A stretch of DNA of 64,000 bases from Xanthocytophaga flava (lineage in GTDB: Bacteria; Bacteroidota; Bacteroidia; Cytophagales; 172606-1). The DNA lies in NCBI RefSeq assembly GCF_030068545.1, contig NZ_JASJOR010000008.1, positions 124,001-188,000 on the forward strand, read 5' to 3'. Below are positions 44,488 to 53,359 of the stretch, in pieces; the stretch's first letter is position 1, and each line of letters starts with the position of its first letter. A program made the translations under genes and the position numbers. The notes under the pieces are model-generated. The model did no database searches. It was not told where the DNA came from and was given only the letters and a program-made list of their open reading frames with translations.

Positions 44488-45033
44488 TTATTGTAAAAAT
44501 ACATCACGATCTTTTTTCATGATAGCTCCAATAATAAGGGAGAAAATTACACCAATAATAGCATATAGTATTGGACTTATTATAAAGCTATAGGTAAACA
44601 TAGCCTCTGTAAACGGACGAGATATTTCAATAGCCTTATCAACTTGTTCATCACTCATAGTTCCTTTTTCTTCCATTTGTCGTCTGGCATTATCAATTAC
44701 TTTTTCCGCAAAGGAAGCGTCTATTACCTTAACATACAGAGTAGTAAAGAGTCCGGATATAAATCCCATAACTACACAAAGCAATGTCCCAAGACCAATT
44801 GACTGTCCCAGACTTAAATAACCACCATTGTTTTGTCTGAAATCTTTTAAAGCTAAAATAATGGCTACAATTGGTGCTCCCCAAAAAAGTAGAGTGGAGA
44901 GATAACCTATTGTTTGATTAAAAGATAGTTCCGTAATATTTAAAATCGCACCAATTATTGTAAGTACCAGGCCTGCGTATAAACCATAACGAAGTGCAAA
45001 AGGTACTGGAGATGGTTGTTGTGTTGTTTCCAT
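44488..45033 (-). CDS. DUF4199 family membrane protein
   Basis: 181 residues, about four TM helices (about 15-35, 42-60, 76-98 and 148-170). The stretch LSLGQSIGLGTLLCVVMGF and the central amphipathic VIDNARRQMEEKGTMSDEQV segment match DUF4199 of Bacteroidota. Function unknown. Downstream of a second DUF4199 gene and the dihydroorotase-like gene on one strand. Confidence 0.85.
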   Translation of the reverse strand: METTQQPSPVPFALRYGLYAGLVLTIIGAILNITELSFNQTIGYLSTLLFWGAPIVAIILALKDFRQNNGGYLSLGQSIGLGTLLCVVMGFISGLFTTLYVKVIDASFAEKVIDNARRQMEEKGTMSDEQVDKAIEISRPFTEAMFTYSFIISPILYAIIGVIFSLIIGAIMKKDRDVFLQ

Positions 45034-45115
45034 AAAATCAGGGTAAGTGGTTTGTTTAGAAAATATATGTACTTACAAAGAAGTTAACTCTGCAAGGGTA
45101 CGCTATTCTACAAAC

Positions 45116-45694
45116 TTATTTTTTCTTTTTTACTTCTGTCTCCTGCTTTTGTGATAAATGGTTTACATTCTTTCGCATGATGGCTGCAATCATTCCTATT
45201 ACCAAAATTTCAATCCCTATATTTTTGACAAATGCCCCTCCTGGAAAGAAAAGAGTATCAAATGGGGTAATTTGGGGGAGAGCTGCCAGTTGGGTTCGGA
45301 TCATTTGCTGAAGTTGAGGACTTTTAGTAATCACATCGCTAGTGAGCCGTTGAGACATATCTTTTTGTAGATACAGAATAAAGTTTTTGAATACATTCGG
45401 ATCCAGAAATACAACAATACCATAAATCACCAGACACATAAACAACGTACCAATGATGGCAGTTCCTATTCCTATTACAGCTCCTTCCCAGAAATGCAAC
45501 ACTCCATTTTGTTTTCGGTCTCTGAAATAGCCCATTGCATAAATTATACAAAGGAGGGTTATAATAATATCCAATGTACTTAAACGGGTTAAGGCAGGTT
45601 CCCCAACTTCATATTGGAGTACTAAAAAATAGGCTATTCCAGAAAGTCCGGCTACTGTACCAAATATTAATGCAATACGTAAATACGGATTCAT
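45116..45694 (-). CDS. DUF4199 family membrane protein (paralogue)
   Basis: 192 residues. TM helices about 5-25, 38-55, 75-98 and 155-175; the GHFWEG-like pattern (here LHFWEGAVIGIGTAIIGTL) is the family hallmark. Start at 45694 follows the dihydroorotase stop (45695) without a gap, so translational coupling is likely. Confidence 0.85.
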   Translation of the reverse strand: MNPYLRIALIFGTVAGLSGIAYFLVLQYEVGEPALTRLSTLDIIITLLCIIYAMGYFRDRKQNGVLHFWEGAVIGIGTAIIGTLFMCLVIYGIVVFLDPNVFKNFILYLQKDMSQRLTSDVITKSPQLQQMIRTQLAALPQITPFDTLFFPGGAFVKNIGIEILVIGMIAAIMRKNVNHLSQKQETEVKKKK

Positions 45695-46990
45695 TTATTT
45701 TGAATTACGAATTTCAGAATTCTGTCTGACAAGTTTGGCCTGTCCCTGATTAATCACTCCCCACACTTTCCCTTTAAAATTCTTGCCAATAAATGGAGTA
45801 TTTTTAGATAAGGAACGAATGTCTTTCTCTGTAAATGTCCATTCGGTATCTGTATCAAAAAGAGTCAGATTGGCAGGTTGGTTTTCACTGATTGAGATAG
45901 CTGCTACCCCTAAGATATGGCGAGGTTGTTGGCTCAGAAGTCTTACAAGTTGCTCCGCAGAAAGTTTTGTATTATAGGTATTTAGAACCGCAAACGCTGT
46001 TTCCAGGCCAATAATTCCAAAAGATGCCAGGTCAAACTCAAGATTTTTTACTTCTACATCCAGCGGATGGTGATCAGATACAATAGCATCAATAGTTCCA
46101 TCTGCCAGACCTACCCATAACGCATCTATATCACTTTGTCCACGGAAAGGAGGGTTTACCTTCAGGTTGGTATCAAACTCCATTAAATCGCCATCAGTAA
46201 AGGCAATCTGGTGTGCTGCGATATCGCAAGTTACCTGTAAGCCTTTTTGCTTGGCTTGACGGATTAATTCTACTGACTCAGCCGTTGAGATACAGGTAAA
46301 ATGTATTTTGCCTCCTGTATATTCCAGAATACGCAAATCACGCATAATCATCATACTCTCAGCCATTCGTGGCATTCCCTTCATGCCTAACATAGTAGCT
46401 GGAACACCTTCGTTCATGGTTCCAAACTTAGTAAGCAAAGTATCTTCCGGACGGTTAATAAACAATCCCCCAAATGGCTGCATGTATTGCAACACTTTCA
46501 ATACCATGTCAGAATTCTGGAGAGGTTCATGTCCATCTGAGAAAGCTATTACTCCGGCCTGATGTAAATCCATCATCTCTGTCAGATCTTTGCCATGTGC
46601 ATCGATGGTTACTGCTGCAATCGGATGAATTTTTACTGCATGGTTACTTCCTGTATGAGTAAGATAACTTACAGACTCTTTGGTCTGAATAACTGGTTGT
46701 GTGTTGGGTAATAACGCGATCTCTGTAAAGCCTCCCGCTGCTGCTGCTTCCCGAACCGAACGCAACGATTCTCTATACTCATAGCCTGGATCTGGTGCAG
46801 AAACACGCATATCTACCCAGCCTGTTGAAACTTTCAAATTAGGCTGATCAATGGTAAGGTCTGCTTGTATACTGATCTGATCCGCAATCTGTGTAATGAT
46901 TCCATTTTCAATAAGAATGCTTTTGGTCTGCCCATTAAAAGGCGAAGCTGAATCCAGAATTTGGGCTGATTGGATGAGAATTTTTGTCAT
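45695..46990 (-). CDS. Dihydroorotase-like amidohydrolase lacking the metal-binding HxH motif
   Basis: 431 residues. Amidohydrolase fold of the dihydroorotase group: GGFTEIALLPNTQPVIQTKE, ISTAESVELIRQAK, TCDIAAHQIAF and AIVSDHHPLDVEVKN. Canonical members have DxHxHxRxP after strand 1; here the segment reads VDMRVSAPDPGYEYRE, so both histidines (DMHVH to DMRVS, positions 62 and 64) are absent. The family in Bacteroidota often carries such a version and the product may be non-catalytic or a partner of an active one. First in the operon with two DUF4199 genes. Confidence 0.88.
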   Translation of the reverse strand: MTKILIQSAQILDSASPFNGQTKSILIENGIITQIADQISIQADLTIDQPNLKVSTGWVDMRVSAPDPGYEYRESLRSVREAAAAGGFTEIALLPNTQPVIQTKESVSYLTHTGSNHAVKIHPIAAVTIDAHGKDLTEMMDLHQAGVIAFSDGHEPLQNSDMVLKVLQYMQPFGGLFINRPEDTLLTKFGTMNEGVPATMLGMKGMPRMAESMMIMRDLRILEYTGGKIHFTCISTAESVELIRQAKQKGLQVTCDIAAHQIAFTDGDLMEFDTNLKVNPPFRGQSDIDALWVGLADGTIDAIVSDHHPLDVEVKNLEFDLASFGIIGLETAFAVLNTYNTKLSAEQLVRLLSQQPRHILGVAAISISENQPANLTLFDTDTEWTFTEKDIRSLSKNTPFIGKNFKGKVWGVINQGQAKLVRQNSEIRNSK

Positions 46991-47177
46991 TGGGAGGGAT
47001 AACGTTTTTTCCGCTGCAAAAGTAATGAAGGAAAAGGAGTTTACAAGGATGTACTGGTTTTTGATTTTGGTATTAAGTATAAATCACTTGATAGTGAACA
47101 GCAAATGCAAAATCTTTCTGTTAAACTCAATTCATCCCAATAGCAGGATGGATAAAATATGCGAAGAAATATAGCTT

Positions 47178-47217
47178 TTCCACTCAAACAACGTTGATGT
47201 GTGTTGTTCGAGTGGAA
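47178..47217 (-). terminator. Terminator of the ATP-grasp/lipoprotein operon
   Basis: A 15-bp stem with one mismatch (TTCCACTCAAACAAC, 47178-47192, with 47203-47217), 10-nt loop, 15 bp past the stop at 47232. Confidence 0.75.
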
Positions 47218-47231
47218 GGGAGGGTTTATAT

Positions 47232-48371
47232 TTATACAATTACATGAGGTATAAATCTGCTCGTATTGTTTGTTACCAGTGTTGTATTTTCACGAATACC
47301 AATACCCGCAGATTCCTGCCCGATGACCCACGAACCAATTACTGCATAGTTGCCTTCAAATTCAGGCAGTGGGTAAAACTCCTGAAAAATAAAGCCTTCT
47401 TCTCCATATTCTCCTTCTGTTTCCAGAATGGTGTTGCCATTTTCTACAATTTCCACATTAGCACCTTCACGGCTTAGTAAGGGCTTGGCTACATAGGTAT
47501 CCCATGAGGCCGGTTTCTCAAAATAAGAGGGAAGCAGGTTGGGATGGTTAGGAAATAACTGCCAGAGAATAGGCAGAATCGCCTTATTGGACAATATCAT
47601 TTTCCAGGCAGGTTCAATCCATAGCGTCTGATTTCTGTCTATAAGTAGATTTTGGCCAAACTCTTCATTTACCATCCATTCCCAAGGATACAGTTTAAAG
47701 ATATTCTGCATGTCCACATCCTGATTGTCGACAAAGGTCTGTGTCTTTGAATCCCACCCAATCTCGTCTATATAGATAAACTCAGTCACTAATTCTGCTT
47801 CGAGTGCACAGGCCCGGATATATTCTACCGTTGTCAGGTCTTCCAGCGACTCTTTGATACAGGCAAAATAGATTTTTCCAGGCTTCAGATAGGGTTTTAC
47901 TGAACGAAAATAATCTACCAGCTTCTCATGAATCGAATTGAACTGATCTACTCCACGACGTACCTCTTCTGACCAGAAATATTGTACAATACCTGCCTCA
48001 TACAAAGAGGTAGGTGTGTCTGCATTGTATTCCAGCATTTTAGGAGGATGAATACCATCATAGGCAAGATCAAATCGTCCGTATAGTGAGGGTTCATCAT
48101 TTTCCCAACTTCTTTCAATCAGAGGAATAACGGATGCCGGAATATGAAACAGATGATAGAGGTTATGATCCATTACATACTGCACTGCTTCCAGACACAT
48201 CTCATGCAGGGTATTGGTAGCTTTCTCCAGTTGTTCAATCTGTGGATAGGTAAACTGATAATAAGCCGATTCGTCCCAGTATTTTATGCCTTCCAGCGAG
48301 TGAAAACCAAACCCCAATGTTTCAACCTTATTTTGCCAGAAATTTCGTGGAGTAATTGCAATGCGTTTCAT
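47232..48371 (-). CDS. Glutathionylspermidine synthase-like ATP-grasp enzyme (YgiC type)
   Basis: 379 residues. Blocks typical of the GSP_synth family: FGFHSLEGIKYWDESAYYQF (21-40), LYGRFDLAYDG, PKMLEYNADTPTSLYEAG, KPLLSREGANVEI and VIGSWVIGQESAGIGIRE at the C-terminus. These are stand-alone synthetase domains without the amidase half. Members are thought to ligate peptides or amines, but the reaction of the YgiC/YjfC branch is not firmly known. It ends the operon with two small lipoproteins. Confidence 0.9.
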   Translation of the reverse strand: MKRIAITPRNFWQNKVETLGFGFHSLEGIKYWDESAYYQFTYPQIEQLEKATNTLHEMCLEAVQYVMDHNLYHLFHIPASVIPLIERSWENDEPSLYGRFDLAYDGIHPPKMLEYNADTPTSLYEAGIVQYFWSEEVRRGVDQFNSIHEKLVDYFRSVKPYLKPGKIYFACIKESLEDLTTVEYIRACALEAELVTEFIYIDEIGWDSKTQTFVDNQDVDMQNIFKLYPWEWMVNEEFGQNLLIDRNQTLWIEPAWKMILSNKAILPILWQLFPNHPNLLPSYFEKPASWDTYVAKPLLSREGANVEIVENGNTILETEGEYGEEGFIFQEFYPLPEFEGNYAVIGSWVIGQESAGIGIRENTTLVTNNTSRFIPHVIV

Positions 48372-48406
48372 GTAGTTGATGTATGGTGATATAACAGAAC
48401 GATGGA

Positions 48407-48739
48407 TTAACTTCTTCCCGAACCTACACTAAAAGCAGATCTTCCAAACCCACCTCGTGAAATAGACTGGCTTCTGGCTGTGCTGGAGTGAGGTGTGGAA
48501 TAGGATTCGTACCCTGTAGAACGGTATACAGGACGACCTAATGTAGAAAGAAGATACAAACCTACAGGAGAAAATCCATGGTATCGATACGGATGGTAAA
48601 CGTGCGTATAGTGTGCATTTGTATCAGAACGAAGATACAAATGCGAGTTTTTTGCTGCTTTGTCTTCTTTGTTCGAACAGGCCGAAGTGGAAAGTACAGC
48701 CACAACTAACGCTATATTGATAAATTGGCTCTTTTTCAT
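48407..48739 (-). CDS. Ser/Gly/Arg-rich lipoprotein beside the ATP-grasp gene (YgiB/DUF1190-like position)
   Basis: 110 residues. Signal with Cys21 (STSAC). Mature region rich in His, Tyr, Ser and Arg; the C-terminus has RGGFGRSAFSVGSGRS, similar in flavour to the Gly-Phe-Gly tail of DUF1190 lipoproteins. The pairing with a YgiC-like enzyme matches the E. coli ygiB-ygiC layout, so a functional analogy is inferred. 35 bp from the ATP-grasp gene. Confidence 0.7.
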   Translation of the reverse strand: MKKSQFINIALVVAVLSTSACSNKEDKAAKNSHLYLRSDTNAHYTHVYHPYRYHGFSPVGLYLLSTLGRPVYRSTGYESYSTPHSSTARSQSISRGGFGRSAFSVGSGRS

Positions 48740-48767
48740 TGAGATAACTCCTTAGCAGAAAATGCTG

Positions 48768-49142
48768 TTATTGGTTTTCTGGAAGCGGATTTCCTGGTTT
48801 TAATGTAACATAGATATTGTATTCAGTAGGAACCTGTACATTAATAACGTCCCCATCTGCATTTTCTGCCTCCTGTAATTGTAGACCTAATGCTGGAATC
48901 GTATCCCGAACAACCTTGGTTCCAATGGCAACATTGTCTTTCCATATCGTATATGTAATCACCAGTTCGTCTTTGTCTGCAGAAATGTGATTAACCTGTA
49001 CAGGCATTTCAATGCTTGCCTTTTTATCTAGAGACGCTGCATCTCCTTCTTCTTCCGATTTACAAGAGGTAACCAGTAGTGTACTTGTGAAAATTGTAAA
49101 AAAGACCCATAGGCGTAATCCTGATTTTGTAATGGTTTTCAT
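48768..49142 (-). CDS. Putative lipoprotein, first gene of the ATP-grasp operon
   Basis: 124 residues. Lipobox LVTSC (Cys27), then an acidic linker and a beta-sandwich-like domain with ELVITYTIWKDNVAIGTKVV. No family identified. It is 28 bp from the next gene, and its position suggests the same process as the synthetase. Confidence 0.7.
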   Translation of the reverse strand: MKTITKSGLRLWVFFTIFTSTLLVTSCKSEEEGDAASLDKKASIEMPVQVNHISADKDELVITYTIWKDNVAIGTKVVRDTIPALGLQLQEAENADGDVINVQVPTEYNIYVTLKPGNPLPENQ

Positions 49143-49484
49143 TGGGATAAAGTTACTTGGTTATTGATTGTCGACAAGCGTTGTGTTTTAGCTGAGCAGA
49201 TATTCCTTTATGAATGAGATGCTACTTTGTAACCCATATTTACCAGATAAATAATTTCAGCAAGGTAATTTATGAAAAAAAAGATCATCCATCCTGATTT
49301 CTGGCTGTTCACATGATGGGGTGATTGGGATAGATGGATCAGGAAGAATTTAGCGATCTAAAATCAGCTTATAAAACTTTTTGAGGCTTTTTCAACGTGT
49401 AGGTATGGCATGCGTATAATTCTATGCAGAGAGCAATAGGAAAAGTTGTTTTGGTTTATGTGAATGAAAACAATTTTTGCCTGG

Positions 49485-49585
49485 AGTTTACCGCAAAATT
49501 GCTGATGCGTTGAATTTACCGCAAAAAAGTTTTCGCATAGAATAAACCGCAAGAATTCCTTTTGATCGGAATTCACCGCAAAAAG
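49485..49585. repeat. Four-unit ACCGCAA repeat with 28-29 bp spacing
   Basis: The core CCGC of (GAATTT)ACCGCAAAA occurs at 49491, 49519, 49547 and 49576, spacing 28, 28 and 29 bp; the flank GAAT precedes units 2, 3 and 4. Intervening 13 or so bases differ. The array lies in a 724-bp gene-free stretch (49143-49866). Even spacing near three helical turns suggests multiple protein sites, as at IS21-type ends or a regulator array. No transposase is in the window. Confidence 0.65.
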
Positions 49586-49866
49586 TTTTATAGGTATAAC
49601 TCAGTTCAAACCCTTGATTTGCATAGAAATATTCACGCTATAAAGATCGCTCAGGACAGGATCTTATTGGGTAATTAGGTGAGTTACGCTGGTTACATAC
49701 AGCTATCCAATTGGTTACAAATATAAATACCTGTAAGTGAGGCCTGTTATACAGGTTATACTTGTTTTTTATACTCGTGAAAAGTAAGCCAGAGTCTATA
49801 CTATTTTTAATGCATAGACTCATGGTTTATATTTTTCAGTTGATAAAGCTTTTTAATAAATGTTAT

Positions 49867-50928
49867 CTAATCTACTTTCAATACCACATGTTTGATATTC
49901 TTCCGGTCATGGGTGTAAGTGATATGAACCAGCCCATCTGCACTCTGAATCACAGCAGGATAGCTAAACTCTCCTTTGGTTTCATCTTCCAGTTTATACA
50001 CATCTGTCCAGTGAATACCATCTTTGGAAATAGCTGCATTGAGTTTATAACGGCCATTGAACCAGTTTGGTCCCTTTAGTAAGGGGTTATATATCAGTAT
50101 ATGGTAGCCGTTACGAAGAGTTACTGCATCTGTACCTGAGTTGGGATTGGGTACATCGATAGTGGATAATGGCTCCCAGGTAGCACCGTTATCATGTGAC
50201 CATGTTTGCACAACTTTATTCTGACGGCTACGACAAAGCAGTTGCAAGGTTTTATCCGAATGAACCAGAATACTCGGTTGAATAACCCCGAATGTATCAC
50301 AGGCAATCGTGATTTTCTTCCAGTTTTTACCTTCGCTATCCGTCTTCTCCAAATGAATGTTCCATACTTTTTCATCTGCACTTTCTGTACTCGAAGGGTA
50401 AAGGATATCTCCATTCTGTAACTGCTCGGGTTTATTTTTAATAGGACCCAGCATTCCATTAGGTAGTTTTTCAGGAACAGACCATGTTTTTCCATTGTCT
50501 TTGGAATATTTTACCATTCCCCACCAGTCACGGGGTGACTTGCCTACTTTGTAGAACAGGAACAACTTGCCTGTTTTGGAACAGAATAATACAGGGTTCC
50601 AGCAGGGATAACGGAGTGTATCATTGATAATCCCATCGGCTACTTTCTCAGGTTTACTCCACTGATTGTTGACATTACGGGCAATCCAGATACACACATC
50701 CGGACTGCTCTCATAGGCTCCAGCAAACCAGGATGCCAGAATACTCTTATCCGGTAGACTAACAATTGTAGAGGCATGGCAGGCAGCAAAAGGAGGGTTG
50801 TTTAGTATAAATTCCTGGCTAACAAGAGTGGCTTTGGGTAATTTATTCTGAGAAAAAACAGAACTGTTGAAAACGAGGGAAAGAAACAGACTTTGTACTA
50901 TAAAATAGGATACTTTGGCAAAAAACAT
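49867..50928 (-). CDS. Secreted sialidase-like (BNR repeat) exoglycosidase
   Basis: 353 residues. Signal peptide through about residue 26. Asp-box repeats visible: YSKDNGKTW, WSHDNGATW and ISKDGIHW. The start ACHASTIVSLPDKSILASWFAG is typical of the PF13088-like branch found in Bacteroidota. Predicted six-bladed propeller; substrate could be sialic acid or another sugar, so neuraminidase activity is not certain. Single gene. Confidence 0.87.
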   Translation of the reverse strand: MFFAKVSYFIVQSLFLSLVFNSSVFSQNKLPKATLVSQEFILNNPPFAACHASTIVSLPDKSILASWFAGAYESSPDVCIWIARNVNNQWSKPEKVADGIINDTLRYPCWNPVLFCSKTGKLFLFYKVGKSPRDWWGMVKYSKDNGKTWSVPEKLPNGMLGPIKNKPEQLQNGDILYPSSTESADEKVWNIHLEKTDSEGKNWKKITIACDTFGVIQPSILVHSDKTLQLLCRSRQNKVVQTWSHDNGATWEPLSTIDVPNPNSGTDAVTLRNGYHILIYNPLLKGPNWFNGRYKLNAAISKDGIHWTDVYKLEDETKGEFSYPAVIQSADGLVHITYTHDRKNIKHVVLKVD

Positions 50929-51019
50929 GTGATAAGGTAATTGAATAGAAACTAATTATGGTGTAATAGATTGGGAATAGCTCAATATTGGGATCATGGG
51001 TGTATATTCACAAGATAGA

Positions 51020-51066
51020 AAAGAATAAACCAGATCACAAACATTGTACGATTTGGTTTATTCTTT
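51020..51066 (-). terminator. Terminator of the BatA gene
   Basis: A 17-bp stem with one G/A mismatch (51020-51036 with 51050-51066, arms AAAGAATAAACC... / ...GGTTTATTCTTT), 33 bp past the stop at 51099. Confidence 0.7.
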
Positions 51067-51098
51067 CTACAACTTCTTATGCAGGAGATAAACAAAAA

Positions 51099-53162
51099 CT
51101 ATCCTTTCACAAACCGGATAATCAGAATTTCAGCCAGTAAAAAGAATAAAGCTGCAATCAGGCAATATTTCCAGAAATTCTTTCCCTGACTTTCTGACTT
51201 GAACTCATTGACAAATTCGCCTTCGTTGAGTGCACTAAAGATTTGTACATTTTTATATCGGCCAAAGATTTGTTTCAACTCAGTAGGAGAGTAGCTATCA
51301 GGCTGAGATTCTTTCTTGTCGTAATTAAAGGCAAGTATCTTTTGCACTTTGCCATTCAGGGTAAGTTCATAATATCCTGCTTCTGCCAGTTGTTTGCTAC
51401 CTGTTTGCGAATTTTCCGGAATGTCGAACAATAACTGTTTTCCACTGATGCGTTGAGAAGGGATCAATTCCAGATTATCTCTTTTCAGATGAAAAACAGG
51501 TTCTTTGCCTGCTTCATTGATTTCAACAGCTATACTTGGTTCCTGAAAGGAGAAAGAAAGACGTTCCTGTGATTTACTTAGTGCTGCAATTTTGTACAAT
51601 ATAGGTACAAAAAGAGCATGCTTTTGGAATGTACTGAAATTGTCTGTAAGAGGAGATGCACACAGGTATACTTTACCTCGTTGCACATCAAAACGACTTA
51701 AGAAGGGAGTTCCTGTTTTTAGACGCAGCAACGAACTGCCACGACCTGTCCATTGCCAGACCGGATTGGCTGCTGGCATTGCCATACGTTCTTTTTGTGT
51801 TGTATTTTCAAAGATTGACTCAAAAAATGGATTACGTGTATCCGGAGCATCAATCGCTTCAAATGTTTTATCTGGCGACGTTGTATTCTGAGGTGATGGT
51901 ACACCTAATCGACTTAGTAATGACCCATAGATGGTACTATTGTTGGCAGGGCCTGGAAAAATAATCAAACTGCCACCTTTTTTCACAAAGGCTTCCAGTG
52001 AAGTTGGAAGGGAGCCGCTGAGGTCTGTAACACCGTCCAGAATAGCCAGATCTGCTGTATTCAGCAATGTAGGGTCAACATTCTGAGCATTGAGGCTACG
52101 AGCCTGAAATATAGTTTCGTTGCTGAAAAGGTTCTGGATATAATTACCGGTAGCACCTCCAAACATATGTACAATATTGATAGTTGGCGAGGCATTCAAG
52201 ACAAAATAGAAGTCGTTATCAAATGTAACCGGAAAATCTTCGAAGGATATTCTACCTTTCTTTAAACCCCTTTCTTTTACCAGAAAATCAAATGCAGCTA
52301 CCACAGAATTGTTGGCATCAAGATTTACAGAAGATGAAGAAACCTGTTTTTCATCCAGGAAAAGCTTAACCGGAAGGTTTTTTACTGCTTCCTTGCCTGT
52401 ATTGACCAACCGTACATTCAACGTATTTGTTTCCATCTCTTTCACAAATGGAGTAGCTAACCACACAGAATCTACATACAAATTGGCTGTTTCTTCGGTT
52501 TGTACAGGTACAAGAAAAATACGGCTATTGGTATCAATTTTTAACTTATTGAGATCACCAACCGTGCTTTTCTGAAAGTCAGAGAACCATATAAACTGGT
52601 TTTGAGTGGAGGGAGAATTTCGTGAAAGCAGGTTGTTTTGCCTTTTGTAGATACTTTCCAGCGTCCGGGAAGTAGGAGAGAAGTTGATCTCTGTGAGACG
52701 ATCTTTTAGTTTATCAGGAGTAGCCAGGTATTGATCCCGGCTCTCAAAGTCGTTAGTAAGCAGTTGTATAGAGGGTGTCTTGGGTAGTGCACCCAGCAAT
52801 TCATCCGCTTCATCTGTAGCCAACTGCAGATACTGACGTTTGCCTGTTTCGTTCTGCATACTCAGCGAATTATCCAGATAGATACCTGTATTTCCCTGAC
52901 TAGACAAACTTTGTTGTTTGGGACTTTGGATAAATGGTTGGGCGAATGCCAATACCAGAAATGTAATGAAGAGGATACGTGTTGCCAGAATAAGCCACTG
53001 TTTCAGTCTCCGAAACGAATTGGTACTTGTTTTTACCTCCTTCAGAAAGGCGACATTGGTAAAATATACCTTACGGGTACGGCGAAAATTAAACAGGTGA
53101 ATGGCTATCGGGATGGCTACCGCAAACAGACCGAACAAAAATGAAGGATACAGAAAACTCAT
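51099..53162 (-). CDS. BatA-domain VWA-like membrane protein
   Basis: 687 residues. N-terminal BatA domain MSFLYPSFLFGLFAVAIPIA (1-20) then HLFNFRRTRKVYFTNVAFL, second TM about 57-77. VWA-like segment starts GIYLDNSLSMQNETG, a MIDAS-type DxSxS at Asp-Asn-Ser-Leu-Ser. Long extracytoplasmic body; C-terminal TM helix about 664-684 (KYCLIAALFFLLAEILIIRF). Bacteroidota carry BatA proteins in aerotolerance-like operons or next to dihydroorotase genes. Role unknown; envelope function likely. Confidence 0.92.
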   Translation of the reverse strand: MSFLYPSFLFGLFAVAIPIAIHLFNFRRTRKVYFTNVAFLKEVKTSTNSFRRLKQWLILATRILFITFLVLAFAQPFIQSPKQQSLSSQGNTGIYLDNSLSMQNETGKRQYLQLATDEADELLGALPKTPSIQLLTNDFESRDQYLATPDKLKDRLTEINFSPTSRTLESIYKRQNNLLSRNSPSTQNQFIWFSDFQKSTVGDLNKLKIDTNSRIFLVPVQTEETANLYVDSVWLATPFVKEMETNTLNVRLVNTGKEAVKNLPVKLFLDEKQVSSSSVNLDANNSVVAAFDFLVKERGLKKGRISFEDFPVTFDNDFYFVLNASPTINIVHMFGGATGNYIQNLFSNETIFQARSLNAQNVDPTLLNTADLAILDGVTDLSGSLPTSLEAFVKKGGSLIIFPGPANNSTIYGSLLSRLGVPSPQNTTSPDKTFEAIDAPDTRNPFFESIFENTTQKERMAMPAANPVWQWTGRGSSLLRLKTGTPFLSRFDVQRGKVYLCASPLTDNFSTFQKHALFVPILYKIAALSKSQERLSFSFQEPSIAVEINEAGKEPVFHLKRDNLELIPSQRISGKQLLFDIPENSQTGSKQLAEAGYYELTLNGKVQKILAFNYDKKESQPDSYSPTELKQIFGRYKNVQIFSALNEGEFVNEFKSESQGKNFWKYCLIAALFFLLAEILIIRFVKG

Positions 53163-53166
53163 TTGG

Positions 53167-53200
53167 CAAATATAAGCGACGAGCGTAACGAATGAACAAA
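53167..53200 (-). promoter_or_regulatory. Bacteroidota-type promoter for BatA gene, possibly leaderless
   Basis: Minus-strand TTTG (53197-53200) and TATATTTG (53167-53174), separated by 22 bp, match the -33/-7 consensus. Only four bases (CCAA) lie between the -7 box and the ATG at 53162, so transcription would begin at or very near the start codon. Confidence 0.5.
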
Positions 53201-53312
53201 TCTGACAGTTTTTTATAAAGAACGAAATTTTCGCTTTTGTGTTGAATTTTCAAAGCGTATCTTTTTCAATTTCACCTTTAGACTATCTCTCAACTGCCTA
53301 AAAATAAAAAAA

Positions 53313-53336
53313 CTGACCGGAGTTTCGTCCGGTCAG
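53313..53336 (-). terminator. Strong terminator of the SIMPL gene
   Basis: A perfect 9-bp stem CTGACCGGA / TCCGGTCAG with a 6-nt loop. On the minus strand it is followed by TTTTTTTATTTTTA. About 23 bp after the gene end at 53360. Confidence 0.92.
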
Positions 53337-53359
53337 CGTCAAGTTACAGAATTAGTTTC

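Noticed and set aside
49485..49585. CRISPR array for the regular repeat
   Set aside because: The repeat is only about 15 bp with 13-bp spacers, four units, and no cas genes; size is wrong for CRISPR.
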